Assembly: GCA_958295855.1 (NCBI GenBank)
Contig: OY282383.1
Coordinates: forward strand, 3,266,481-3,330,480
From: an uncultured Poribacteria bacterium
Lineage (GTDB): Bacteria; Poribacteria; WGA-4E; WGA-3G
Direction: 5' to 3'
DNA length: 64,000 nucleotides
In this document: in pieces, positions 1 to 7,965 of the stretch
How the letters are laid out: each line of letters opens with the position of its first letter
Numbering within the stretch: position 1 is the first letter of the stretch
Translations under genes and position numbers: made by a program
The notes under the pieces: model-generated
Seen by the model: the letters and a program-made list of their open reading frames with translations, nothing else
The model's database searches: none
What the model was told of the DNA's origin: nothing

Positions 1-970
1 TGCACGTCTTGCTACTTGCAAAGAACATGGCAGCTTCCGTGACAGGGGTGCCACACCGTTCCGCTTTATACTTTATCATCGTTAAAAAGCGGGACAGGGC
101 AGCGTCTGCTATGTGCTTTGCCAGTTTCTTGTTCTTTAGCATACCGCTGACGTTCAACGTCTCTATACCAATAGCCGATGCTTTCCGAACGATGCTGGTT
201 GAGGCTTTGTGATGAGAATCTTCACGGATACAGGATATTCTATAGTGAATGCTGGCAAGCTGTTTACGGGCTTTGTGCCAGTTACTTGAGAACCTCGTCT
301 TCCGTGACAGCATTCGCCCAGCACGCCTCAACTTCCGCAGGTAAACCTTCAGCGGCCTGCGGTTTTCATACGTCGTGCCATCGGATAGCGTTGCCAGTGT
401 ATTGATACCCACGTCAACACCTACAGGCAGGCGGTCATCAATCAGTGGCATCTGAACCATCGAATTACCTTCATCAGTGTGGACCAGAATGGATACGAAC
501 CACTTGTCATCTTTTCGGGAGACGACGACTCTGCCAATCTCACCTGTCCATCGCAACTCTTCACGCATTCTCACCCATCCGATGACAGGCAATTTGACGC
601 GCTTTTTGTAGACTTTCACAGAATCTTTGCCGTTATCCGCTTGGTATGATTGCTTACCACTTCGGTTCTTCGGCACGGGGAATCTGTTCTGTCCACTCCG
701 CCAACGTTTCACGGCATCGTTGAAGTGATGGATGGCATTCTTGCTAGCATTCTGACTCATCGCATCACACCAAGGAAAGACTTCACGCTTCCGGGCGTTG
801 AATTCCTTTTTGATGTCATACAACGTCTTCCAATTGCCATCATCTAATCCGCTTTTGAACGAGGACAGCGCGGCATTGTAAGCAACACGGGCGTAACCGC
901 AGTGCTGAGCCAGCAAGGTGGCTTGCTTATTATTTGGGTCGAGTTGAATCTTCTGCGTTCGCACAGACAT
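1..970 (-). CDS. tnpB: TnpB-family RNA-guided nuclease (IS200/IS605), runs off left edge
   Basis: Reading leftwards from the ATG at 970, the frame is open to the window edge, so the gene is truncated by the window and not visibly broken. It is close to the second tnpB copy at 36842-37975. Visible parts are the N-terminal helical region (QHCGYARVAYNAAL), the RuvC-I motif GVDVGINTLATLSDG, the RuvC-II region GIETLNVSGM and the start of the zinc finger (FFASSKTC). The last cysteines and the RuvC-III aspartate lie outside the window. TnpB proteins are RNA-guided DNA nucleases that help maintain the transposon. No TnpA transposase is visible, so mobility would need one in trans. Unlike copy 2, this copy has no palindromic-repeat interruption. 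Confidence 0.9.
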   Translation of the reverse strand, partial: MSVRTQKIQLDPNNKQATLLAQHCGYARVAYNAALSSFKSGLDDGNWKTLYDIKKEFNARKREVFPWCDAMSQNASKNAIHHFNDAVKRWRSGQNRFPVPKNRSGKQSYQADNGKDSVKVYKKRVKLPVIGWVRMREELRWTGEIGRVVVSRKDDKWFVSILVHTDEGNSMVQMPLIDDRLPVGVDVGINTLATLSDGTTYENRRPLKVYLRKLRRAGRMLSRKTRFSSNWHKARKQLASIHYRISCIREDSHHKASTSIVRKASAIGIETLNVSGMLKNKKLAKHIADAALSRFLTMIKYKAERCGTPVTEAAMFFASSKTC

Positions 971-1217
971 ATTCAATTCCTTTTGTAGGGTTCGCAGGGC
1001 GTGTTTTGCTGCCAGACTCTGGAAGTGGGCGGAGACAACAGCGGGATGCTGAAGGAGTCTTTCCCCGCCCCACACGAGACTACCAGTATAACTGACTTCC
1101 AAAATAAATGCCAGCACTTTTTTCGCCTGAGAGAGACGTTTACCACTATCTTTGATAGTGGTTAAACTTTGATTAGATTTGTTTAGGAATGACCCGATTT
1201 TACGCCACTGCAACTTG
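1..1217 (-). mobile_element. IS200/IS605-like tnpB element, left end inside the window
   Basis: The element carries tnpB on the minus strand. Its left end is recognised because the sequence AAGTTGCAGTGGCGTAAAAT, reading leftwards from 1216, also starts the element inserted in galK at about 36614. The right end and guide-RNA region lie outside the window. The left end abuts a palindromic repeat (1217-1240), which reads GCAGGG next to the junction. The galK insertion also follows GCAGGG, so this may be the target sequence. About 200 bp of non-coding DNA (971-1170) separate the left end from tnpB. Confidence 0.75.
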
Positions 1218-1875
1218 CCCCCTGCTTTGCAGGGGGAACATACCCTATGCCTTGTCGCAGTTTCGTAAAACCGCGATAGTAGTAGGTTTCAGCACACTGT
1301 GCATCTAACTGAAGGGCTTCCTCGTAATCGGCGAAGGCGGCTTTGACATCGCCTAACTCCCCTTTCGTAAACCCGCGTGCCGTGTAGCCCGCTGCGGAGT
1401 CTGGCTTCAACCGAATTGCCGTATTCAGGTCGGTGAGGGCAGCTTCATAGCACCCCAGAGCATTTTTGACCTTGCCACGATGGATATAGGCCTCCACATG
1501 CTCAGGCCGCAGCCGGATAGCCTTATCGTACGCAGCGATTGCCTCCTCACCTTTACGGCGCGATGAAGTATGGGACTCAAGAAGATACCCTGCCGTAAAC
1601 CATGCTTGTGCCGCAAGTTCATTTGCATCCCATTGCCCTTGTGCTTCAAATTCAGCATCTTCTACAAGCGTTGCAATTGCACGCCATTTTTCAACAGCAT
1701 CGGTAATGTTCCCCATTTTCTGTAACTTATGAGCATGAGCGATTGCCTTGTCTATGCGTATCGGCATCGGGGTTGCAAACCCCTCCCACACATAGGGTTG
1801 GTAAGTTCGCGCTGCCTCCTCAACATTTCGCGTGGTATCCTCAGTGAGGGTTTCTATTGGTTTCGTTGTCATCAT
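1183..1875 (-). CDS. tetratricopeptide-repeat protein, C-terminus altered by an IS end
   Basis: A 230-residue protein with a strong ribosome site (AGGAGG 3 bases before the first of two ATGs). It has no signal peptide. At least three TPR units are visible from about residue 107: EEAIAAYDKAIRLRP, EAALTDLNTAIRLKP and KAAFADYEEALQLDA. TPRs build helical scaffolds for protein contacts, and no catalytic domain is seen, so the partner is unknown. The last residues (PPAKQGASCSGVKSGHS) are encoded by a palindromic repeat followed by the left end of the tnpB element, so the native C-terminus has probably been replaced. The family is generic and the specific role cannot be named. Confidence 0.8.
   Translation of the reverse strand: MMTTKPIETLTEDTTRNVEEAARTYQPYVWEGFATPMPIRIDKAIAHAHKLQKMGNITDAVEKWRAIATLVEDAEFEAQGQWDANELAAQAWFTAGYLLESHTSSRRKGEEAIAAYDKAIRLRPEHVEAYIHRGKVKNALGCYEAALTDLNTAIRLKPDSAAGYTARGFTKGELGDVKAAFADYEEALQLDAQCAETYYYRGFTKLRQGIGYVPPAKQGASCSGVKSGHS
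1217..1240. repeat. palindromic repeat PR-A copy beside the IS end
   Basis: The core CCCCCTGCTTTGCAGGGGG is a perfect palindrome around TTT. It is one of about 23 copies in the window (consensus CCCCTGCAAAGCAGGGG or the variant CCCCGCAAAGCGGGG). It lies in the coding frame of the TPR gene and directly abuts the tnpB element. Confidence 0.85.
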
Positions 1876-1974
1876 GCGCCTCCTATCTTTTAAAGCCGCG
1901 AACCTTGTATCTTCACCTTAAATGGTACCCATTATTGCTTTAAATATCAAGGCAAAATTTATCGCGGTTAGGGT

Positions 1975-3891
1975 TTAATCCGGCAAGATACGGTACCCCG
2001 TGCTAATCCCTGTAACCATCCCGATAATTGCCCACAAACCGGCACACACCATCTCCCCGATAACTAAGCCGAGAAAGACGGGCCGAGCTTGGCGATATGC
2101 CTTCAACCCGCCGTATTTCACGATGGTAAATTTCATGCCCCACCCTAAAAAAATTGAGAACCACAGCTTAAACGTTGCCCATGAACTCAGCATCGTATAG
2201 CCAAGTGGATGCAGGGGCCACCAAACAAAGTTCTGGCGCATCCACATCAACCACACGGTGAAGCCACTCCCAAACATAATAAACCCGGTGTTCGTCCAAT
2301 GCGTGCTCGTTTTGGGGCTTGTGAGGAGCCCTTCCAACTGCCGCATAAACCAGCTACCGCCGGTGTAAGGCGCGCCGTGTGCATAGCTAACTTTGATCGC
2401 GGAGTAGTAGGAGACAGCCAAACCGATTACCATTGCAACTGCCATTGCAATGAGCAGTTGTCGCCGCTTGACGCGCGCCTCGTCCGCAGCTTTCAAACCG
2501 TTCATGATGTTCGGCATCATAAATTCACGAAGATCGAGCGTGAGGCACACCGGATGCATCATCATCGAAGCCAACGTGGAAGGATGGATTTTTGAGGTGC
2601 CGAGGGTTGTCAGGAAGAAACTTTGCGGCGAAAACGACGGATTGATAAACGGAATACCCCCGTTAATCACCTGCCACGTCAGTACAACATACATTGCAAG
2701 TAGGAACAGCACAAAGCCCAGCGCGAACGGGATGGACATCCCCATCAGGTGATTGAAAAACACCAGCACACAGATGCCGCCAAGCAGCCCGAAAATAGTG
2801 ACACCGTGGGGCAGTGCCTCATCGGATGGACGGAACTGAAACATATTTCTGATATGATGCCGCATTTTCCAAAGCGCAATCGCCACAAATGCCAAACACG
2901 CACCCGCCTCCTGCGCCGCGCTAAACGACTTGCCAGTCCACTGAACACCGGGGCCCGAGCTGAGTTGAAAACCGAGTATCACGCCGATGAGACATTGGAG
3001 TTTGTAAAACACAAAGAAAAACCATATACTGAACGAGACCTCCAACGTCAGCAGATAGCTAAACCCTACCATCGACCAGAAGATAACAATCTGAAACGGG
3101 CGTAAAGCACTCCACGGTTTCTCGGAAAGGTGAGCGTTGAGCCAAAAATCGCGTGGGATATGCGGCGCAGCAGGAAAAAACGTGTGAAGCCCGTTCATCG
3201 TATGGAGGAACACTGGAAACGCAAACCCGAACCAGAACACGCTGTTTTTAAAGAGCGGCCCGAGGCGGCCCTTGCCTTGGGTTGCCATCTCCACGGGAAG
3301 TTTAACGAGCGGAAAAGCGCAGCGTTCATATTCAACCCATTGCTTGCGGAGCAACACCGAGAGACAAATCATCACGAAATAGACAACCAGCACATAAGCA
3401 CTCCAGGTGAGGATAGGTATTATCCATGCCCCCCACGGTACGGATTCCCCTGCAAACAACCCTTCATAGAAGGAACGGATGGCGGTTTCATCGCGTACCA
3501 CCCGCCAATACGGAATGTAGTGGTGAAACAGCGACATCCAATCGTTTTCTGGCGTGGCGAAATACTGGTAGGCTATCATCGGGCTGAGCGCGTAACGCAT
3601 CATGCCTGAGGAGGGGATACCCGCCGGGGCGAGCATAATGCACCAAATCGTGACGAGTTCGCCGGGCGAAAACGCCGATGTGGGATGAATCTGTTTTAAG
3701 AGAACGTTCACCCCCAGCACCAACACAATCAGCACAAAGAAGGGAGCTACGGGAAAGTGGCCCCCTGCAAGGAAAATGTTGCGGATGACGTAATCGTTAT
3801 AGGGCGCGAGGAGACATTCGATAGTTGCACATGCCAAACCGATAATCACCGCACGCCAAGATAGGCTCGTATGCGTTCGTTGTTGAATCAA
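1975..3891 (-). CDS. large polytopic inner-membrane protein, DUF6785-like
   Basis: A 638-residue protein with at least ten hydrophobic stretches, for example WRAVIIGLACATIECLLAPY near the N-terminus, FFVLIVLVLGVNVLL, WSAYVLVVYFVMICLSVLL and GLVIGEMVCAGLWAIIGMV near the C-terminus. The segment FSPGELVTIWCIMLAPAGIP recalls the large uncharacterised membrane proteins I know as DUF6785/DUF6784, often described as OPT-transporter-like. That assignment is from memory and unverified. The start is a TTG with AAGG upstream. Transport is a reasonable guess from the topology, but the substrate is unknown. It stands alone between the TPR gene and a repeat-rich gap. Confidence 0.7.
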   Translation of the reverse strand: MIQQRTHTSLSWRAVIIGLACATIECLLAPYNDYVIRNIFLAGGHFPVAPFFVLIVLVLGVNVLLKQIHPTSAFSPGELVTIWCIMLAPAGIPSSGMMRYALSPMIAYQYFATPENDWMSLFHHYIPYWRVVRDETAIRSFYEGLFAGESVPWGAWIIPILTWSAYVLVVYFVMICLSVLLRKQWVEYERCAFPLVKLPVEMATQGKGRLGPLFKNSVFWFGFAFPVFLHTMNGLHTFFPAAPHIPRDFWLNAHLSEKPWSALRPFQIVIFWSMVGFSYLLTLEVSFSIWFFFVFYKLQCLIGVILGFQLSSGPGVQWTGKSFSAAQEAGACLAFVAIALWKMRHHIRNMFQFRPSDEALPHGVTIFGLLGGICVLVFFNHLMGMSIPFALGFVLFLLAMYVVLTWQVINGGIPFINPSFSPQSFFLTTLGTSKIHPSTLASMMMHPVCLTLDLREFMMPNIMNGLKAADEARVKRRQLLIAMAVAMVIGLAVSYYSAIKVSYAHGAPYTGGSWFMRQLEGLLTSPKTSTHWTNTGFIMFGSGFTVWLMWMRQNFVWWPLHPLGYTMLSSWATFKLWFSIFLGWGMKFTIVKYGGLKAYRQARPVFLGLVIGEMVCAGLWAIIGMVTGISTGYRILPD

Positions 3892-4366
3892 TTACGCCTT
3901 CTCTTTCTCTTAACTGAAGGTAGTAGGCACACGCCGTGTACCGTGACCGCCTCTCTTCTTGTAGGGCCAGGGCCCCGTGCTTCAGCCCTACGCTATTTTA
4001 TTATTTTAACAGCAATCAGTATACCACAATCCTATTTTTTTAGATAGAAGAAATTTGGCAGTTAACAACTGTGCGCTTTTGTTGTTGTAGGTGCGATCTC
4101 CGCATCGCGATGGAAACCCCATAAACGCGACAGAATGCACGTCGCAAATGTAAGAAATAAAAAAGTTGCTTGCTAATCACGCGCAACTTGGGCGCAAAGG
4201 GTGTTAGCCCCCGCTTTGCGGGGGATATCACCTACTCGCCGCAAAAACCGAAAACGGAATACCTCTGTGCCGCTGTAAAAAACTTGACACAAATTGGAAA
4301 ACCACCTATAATTCATGACAATCGTGCAACCAACACACCACATCTTCATAAAAATGCAAAAATTGC
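3892..4366. repeat. repeat-rich intergenic block, duplicated at 12786-13110
   Basis: No gene is seen. The first part (about 3920-4080) contains a PR-B unit (TAGTAGGCACACGCCGTG) followed by about 150 bp that recur almost unchanged at 12786-12960, including GGCCAGGGCCCCGTGCTTCAG. At 4132-4200 there is a hairpin-forming AAATGTAAGAAATAAAAAAG element also found near 42255. A PR-A core of the GC-rich type (CCCCCGCTTTGCGGGGG) lies at 4208-4224. Confidence 0.75.
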
Positions 4367-4396
4367 TTGACATTTCATGCGAATTTGTGCTAAAAT
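4367..4396 (+). promoter_or_regulatory. candidate promoter P1 of the duplicated leader region
   Basis: TTGACA at 4367-4372 and TAAAAT at 4391-4396 with an 18-base spacer. The same arrangement recurs at 13115-13144 in the second copy, with the -10 context TTTGTGCTAAAAT conserved. Confidence 0.6.
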
Positions 4397-4450
4397 CCGA
4401 AATTATACCGTGGAAGACCGAAATTTCCATGATTTTTAAGAAAAAAGCAT

Positions 4451-4480
4451 TTGACAAAAATTGCAATTTTGTAGTATAAT
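4451..4480 (+). promoter_or_regulatory. candidate promoter P2 in front of the small ORF
   Basis: A consensus TTGACA at 4451-4456 and TATAAT at 4475-4480, spacer 18. It is conserved at 13199-13227 (TTGACC/TATAAT, spacer 17) in the duplicate. It would drive the small ORF that begins at 4537. Confidence 0.7.
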
Positions 4481-4536
4481 TTTTTTATCAATGGGCAACA
4501 TGCCTATTCACCTACATCTAACGAAGGATGACGAAC

Positions 4537-4698
4537 ATGCAACACGCACACCTCGATTTGAACATCGAAACCGCCTTTAGCCCCACGCTCCAAGTTGGTG
4601 GATGCCCGGGTGAGGCTGTGCACTGCTCCATCGTGCCTTCACACAGCAATGTTAACTCTAAGTTAACGATTTCCCCCCCCCGCATTCACATACGTTAA
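4537..4698 (+). CDS. conserved small ORF, 53 aa, leader peptide copy 1
   Basis: The ORF begins MQHAHLDLNIETAFSP and continues with LQVGG and KLTISPP. A paralogue with the same frame and length of conserved part lies at 13302-13478. GAAGG sits 7-8 bases before the ATG, two promoters lie upstream, and a hairpin with a T-run lies downstream at 4763-4811, so this looks like a complete transcription unit. The two copies differ at many bases without a frameshift. There is no signal peptide, transmembrane segment or known domain. It could be a small protein or a leader peptide of a regulatory RNA. Function unknown. Confidence 0.5.
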   Translation: MQHAHLDLNIETAFSPTLQVGGCPGEAVHCSIVPSHSNVNSKLTISPPRIHIR

Positions 4699-4762
4699 GT
4701 TTATTACTTCACAAACTACTTTACAATGCAGCATCGGCGGTTTTCGCCGCTGTTCTGCTTTC

Positions 4763-4811
4763 GCGCCCGCGCGCGCTTCGTCTTGCACGGAGTGTCCCGC
4801 GGGCGCTTTTT
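4763..4811 (+). terminator. Rho-independent terminator after the small ORF
   Basis: GCGCCCGC (4763-4770) pairs perfectly with GCGGGCGC (4799-4806), followed by TTTTT. In the duplicate at about 13525-13570 the 5' arm is kept but the 3' arm is degraded. Confidence 0.65.
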
Positions 4812-4824
4812 GTTGTCGCACTCT

Positions 4825-4990
4825 TGCCAACTGTAGGGGCGCATCTCCGTGCCTGCCCGTTGTCCCAATTTACTGTAGGGAAAACCGGTCTTGTGCTTGC
4901 CCACCGTAGGGGGCGGGTTTCCCGCCCCGAAGGGTTTAAAAACAATAGACTGATGCCACAGGGCGAGGCGACCTCGCCCCTACAGCAAAC
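4825..4990. repeat. cluster of PR-B type palindromes
   Basis: Several palindromic units flanked by TAGGGG or CCCCTAC occur in a row, including GGGGCGGGTTTCCCGCCCC and GGGCGAGGCGACCTCGCCCC. Close relatives lie at 12565-12860 and 15144-15300. No ORF with coding character is present. Confidence 0.7.
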
Positions 4991-5008
4991 TAAAGGAAGG
5001 ATTTTACA

Positions 5009-5608
5009 ATGAAAAACTGTTTGACAACAACCCCGAAACTTCTCATCTGCCTGATTGCAATACTCACGGTGGGCTTCGCCCTCCACAGTATGAGTCAGGC
5101 ACAACCGAACACTGACTTCGCTGGCGATATGCGCCAGGTGAACCCGCCACTTGACAGCAGGTTTGTCGCAGAACCCTACGCGCCCGGGCCCGCTATCTCG
5201 CCTGAAATGGTGCAGGACTGGTTGGATCTCTTACGCGCTGAAAATGACGGTTCCGCTGTTTTTGCCAAGGGGATAGCCAACCTTGAAGCACTGCTCACCT
5301 CGCTGACACCACCCGCGCAGAGTGTCTTGCTGCCGAACTACCCGAACCCGTTCAACCCCGAGACGTGGATACCCTATCAGTTGGCGCACCCCGCCGAGGT
5401 AAAGGTGTCCATCTATGCAGCAAATGGTAGTTTGGTTCGTATGTTGGATTTAGGGCATCGAGCCCCGGGTGTGTATCAGAACAAGCACCGTGCGGCGTAT
5501 TGGGATGGGCACAATGCTGCGGGTGAGCGTGTCGCGAGTGGCGTGTATTTCTACACGGTTGAAGCGGGTGCTTTCCGTGCGACGCGCAAAATGTTGATAG
5601 TGAAGTAA
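5009..5608 (+). CDS. exported protein with C-terminal sorting-like (FlgD/T9SS-type) domain, copy 1
   Basis: A 199-residue protein with a signal peptide (residues 1-31, LLICLIAILTVGFALHSM then SQA). The middle is a short helical stretch. From about residue 109 comes a C-terminal Ig-like domain that starts LLPNYPNPFNPETWIPYQL and ends TRKMLIVK, the pattern of FlgD-like or type IX secretion C-terminal domains. Such domains target or anchor proteins at the cell surface. There is almost no cargo beyond the domain, which is unusual. A near-identical paralogue lies at 7336-7932, each followed by a dockerin/FGE-fold gene 30-100 bases downstream, so the pair is a duplicated two-gene unit. AAGGA precedes the ATG. 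Confidence 0.8.
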   Translation: MKNCLTTTPKLLICLIAILTVGFALHSMSQAQPNTDFAGDMRQVNPPLDSRFVAEPYAPGPAISPEMVQDWLDLLRAENDGSAVFAKGIANLEALLTSLTPPAQSVLLPNYPNPFNPETWIPYQLAHPAEVKVSIYAANGSLVRMLDLGHRAPGVYQNKHRAAYWDGHNAAGERVASGVYFYTVEAGAFRATRKMLIVK

Positions 5609-5699
5609 CGAGGCAGAGGGCTACCCTCTTTTTCTCCGCTTGATCAGGAGAGAGGGGAGGTGTGTCCTCGAGTCATAATAAAATTAAAGGAGTAAACTT

Positions 5700-7181
5700 A
5701 TGCGAAAAATAACACTGATGTTATCCGTTCTTGTGCTTTTCACATTGCCACTGACAGATGTGGCTGTAGCTGCCTGGCAGGCGAATACCGTCACGAACCA
5801 GACGACAGAGAATGTGTATGTCATCTATTCCACTTGGCGTGGTGCGAAAGGGAGTATTCCGCGTGGATATCGGACGTTGGGCTATTACCGTGTTTCGCCT
5901 GGGCAGCAACGTTCGTTTTCTGCGTGGGCGAGCAATAGTATCTATTTCCGTATTTCTCAATCTGGTGAGGCGCTGAAACCGCAAAGTGCCACCGAGACGT
6001 TTGCTTTTTGGATTCATCCGCGTGCCGCGTTTACGTTGGTGTCCGGTAAACTGAACGCTGCAGTGACGACAGCACAACTGACGTATACAAACAAGGCGCG
6101 CGGTGAGTTGGCCCATGAGGATGGTTTTATGAAGTATGCCAATGGTGCGCAGCTAACCGTGACCTCCGGGTGGGTGCCTGTCAATGAAGTGGTTACTCCG
6201 CCTGATGAGGCATCAGTGGATGTGAACGGTGATGGCGTTGTGGATGCCTCGGACGTAGCATTTGTAGCGTCGCGTTTAGGTGTGCGTGGTGCCAATGCTG
6301 CGGATGTGAATGGCGATGGTGTTGTTGACGTGACAGATGTAACATTGGTAACCAATGCGATTGGTACAAAGGTAGGTCAGGGAAGCGACGGTACCGAGGG
6401 TGGGGACGACGATATACCCGATGGCATGGTGCTTATCCCCGCTGGTGAATTTGAGATGGGCAGCGATGATGCAGATGCGGAGGTTAATGAACAGCCCATC
6501 CACACCGTCTATGTGGATGCGTTCTACATGGACAAACACGAGGTCACCAATCTGGATTACAAGCGGTTTGTGCTTAAGAATCCGCAGTGGCAAAAGGACC
6601 GGATTCCGCGCTCGCTCCACAGTGGCTCCTACCTTAAACATTGGAGTGGTAATAACTATCCTGCAGGTAAAGCGAACCATCCCGTGACGTATGTTTCTTG
6701 GTATGGTGCGATGGCTTATGCGGCGTGGGCGGGGAAGCGTTTGCCGACGGAGGCGGAATGGGAAAAGGCTGCGCGTGGGGGTCGTGCGGGTTTGAAGTAT
6801 CCGTGGGGGAATACCATCTCAAGCGTGAATGCGAACTATTTCGATAATGTTGGGGATACCACCGTTGTAGGGAGTTATGCGGCGAACGATTATGGTTTGT
6901 ATGATATGGGAGGGAACGTTTGGGAGTGGTGTCTTGATGCGTATGATGTCGACTTCTATTTTTCATCTCCTCGTCGTAATCCGCTGAGCGATGTGAATAC
7001 GTTATCGAATCTGGATTTAGTAACATCAGATTTTACAAACGTTACAAGGTCGCGTGTATGGCGGGGGGGCTCTTGGACCACTGGCGCTCCGAACGTGCGC
7101 GTCGCCTTCCGCAACGGGGGTTCGCCTCCGGATACGCACTACTACCTCGGGTTTCGTTGCGTGAGGGCGGTATCCCCTTAA
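5700..7181 (+). CDS. exported dockerin-repeat and FGE-fold protein, variable C-terminus, copy 1
   Basis: 493 residues; AAGGAG lies 7 bases before the ATG. A signal peptide (LSVLVLFTLPLTDVAVAA) leads into an unassigned beta-rich domain (about 26-165), then two dockerin-type calcium-binding repeats (DVNGDGVVDASDVAFVASRL and DVNGDGVVDVTDVTLVTNAI), then an FGE-sulfatase-fold domain from GMVLIPAGEFEMGS to the end (LPTEAEWEKAARGG, GLYDMGGNVWEW). The region RGGSWTTGAPNVRVAFRNG lacks the two active-site cysteines of true formylglycine-generating enzymes, so sulfatase activation is unlikely. The last 44 codons are a variable cassette shared with 9328, 12421 and 15007. The fold is the one commonly used by DGR target proteins, which suggests a surface binding protein. 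The N-terminal half is nearly identical to 7966-9459. Confidence 0.85.
   Translation: MRKITLMLSVLVLFTLPLTDVAVAAWQANTVTNQTTENVYVIYSTWRGAKGSIPRGYRTLGYYRVSPGQQRSFSAWASNSIYFRISQSGEALKPQSATETFAFWIHPRAAFTLVSGKLNAAVTTAQLTYTNKARGELAHEDGFMKYANGAQLTVTSGWVPVNEVVTPPDEASVDVNGDGVVDASDVAFVASRLGVRGANAADVNGDGVVDVTDVTLVTNAIGTKVGQGSDGTEGGDDDIPDGMVLIPAGEFEMGSDDADAEVNEQPIHTVYVDAFYMDKHEVTNLDYKRFVLKNPQWQKDRIPRSLHSGSYLKHWSGNNYPAGKANHPVTYVSWYGAMAYAAWAGKRLPTEAEWEKAARGGRAGLKYPWGNTISSVNANYFDNVGDTTVVGSYAANDYGLYDMGGNVWEWCLDAYDVDFYFSSPRRNPLSDVNTLSNLDLVTSDFTNVTRSRVWRGGSWTTGAPNVRVAFRNGGSPPDTHYYLGFRCVRAVSP
7050..7181 (+). other. variable repeat VR1 (DGR-like), inside the FGE-fold gene
   Basis: The final 44 codons, from SRVWRGGSW to the stop. 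They align without gaps to VR2, VR3 and VR4. Constant blocks are RGG, VRVA and GFRC-RAV. Variable codons differ at their first two bases and mostly keep C or T in the third. See the finding for the codon columns. Confidence 0.7.
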
Positions 7182-7335
7182 GGCTTTATGCCAGTGTGCA
7201 GGCACAAGACCTGCCCCAAGGTAGCAGGCACACTCCGTGGGTTTCCGTTGCAACCAAATTTAATTCTCTTTTCTCACAAAACGTCAACACAACCGATGTC
7301 CTAACGACATCACAAACCAAAGAAAGGATTTTACA
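7182..7335. repeat. PR-B units after VR1
   Basis: The stop codon is followed by CCAGTG-GCAGGC-type sequence that is shared by all four variable cassettes, then palindromic GGCAC units. No gene is seen until the ribosome site AAAGAAAGGA before 7336. Confidence 0.6.
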
Positions 7336-7932
7336 ATGAAAACATGGCTGATAGTTCCCAGAATCATCGTGGCATTGAGTGTCGCTATCGCATTGTGTTT
7401 CGCTCTCCATAGCATGAGTCAGGCACAACCGAACACTGACTTCGCTGGCGATATGCGCCAGGTGAACCCGCCGCTTGACAGCAGGTTTACCGCAGAACCC
7501 TACGCGCCCGGGCCCGCTGTCTCCCCTGAAAGGGTGCAGGGATGGTTGGAGCTCTTACGCGCCGAAAATGACGGTTCCGCTGTTTTTGCCAAGGGGATAG
7601 CCAACCTTGAAGCACTGCTCACCTCGCTGACACCACCGGCGCAGAGTGTCTTGCTGCCGAACTACCCGAACCCGTTCAACCCCGAAACGTGGATCCCCTA
7701 TCAGTTGGCACACGCTGCCGAGGTAAAGGTGTCCATCTATGCAGCAAATGGCAGTTTGGTTCGGATGTTGGATTTAGGGCATCGGGCCCCGGGTGTATAT
7801 CAGAACAAGAGCCGTGCGGCGTATTGGGATGGCCGCAATGCTGCTGGTGAGCGTGTCGCGAGCGGTGTGTATTTCTACACGGTTGAAGCGGGCACTTTCC
7901 GTGCGACGCGCAAAATGTTGATAGTGAAGTAA
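7336..7932 (+). CDS. exported protein with C-terminal sorting-like domain, copy 2
   Basis: A 198-residue paralogue of 5009-5608. From SQAQPNTDFAGDMRQVNPPL to the end the two proteins differ at only a few residues, while the signal peptides differ (IIVALSVAIALCFALHSM here). The C-terminal domain LLPNYPNPFNPETW ... TRKMLIVK is intact. AAAGGA precedes the ATG and the FGE-fold gene follows after 33 bases. The high identity suggests a recent duplication or ongoing gene conversion of the two-gene unit. Confidence 0.8.
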   Translation: MKTWLIVPRIIVALSVAIALCFALHSMSQAQPNTDFAGDMRQVNPPLDSRFTAEPYAPGPAVSPERVQGWLELLRAENDGSAVFAKGIANLEALLTSLTPPAQSVLLPNYPNPFNPETWIPYQLAHAAEVKVSIYAANGSLVRMLDLGHRAPGVYQNKSRAAYWDGRNAAGERVASGVYFYTVEAGTFRATRKMLIVK

Positions 7933-7965
7933 CAGCGATTCATAACTAAAGTAAAGGAGTCATTC

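Noticed and set aside
2209..3609. Plus-strand ORFs opposite the membrane protein
   Set aside because: They are rich in H, R and P and are shadows of the minus-strand coding sequence.
4716..5104. Minus-strand ORFs over the PR-B cluster
   Set aside because: They translate palindromic repeats and the start of the next gene in antisense; no start signal.
5700..7181. Active formylglycine-generating enzyme
   Set aside because: The two active-site cysteines near the C-terminus are missing, and no sulfatase gene is in the window.
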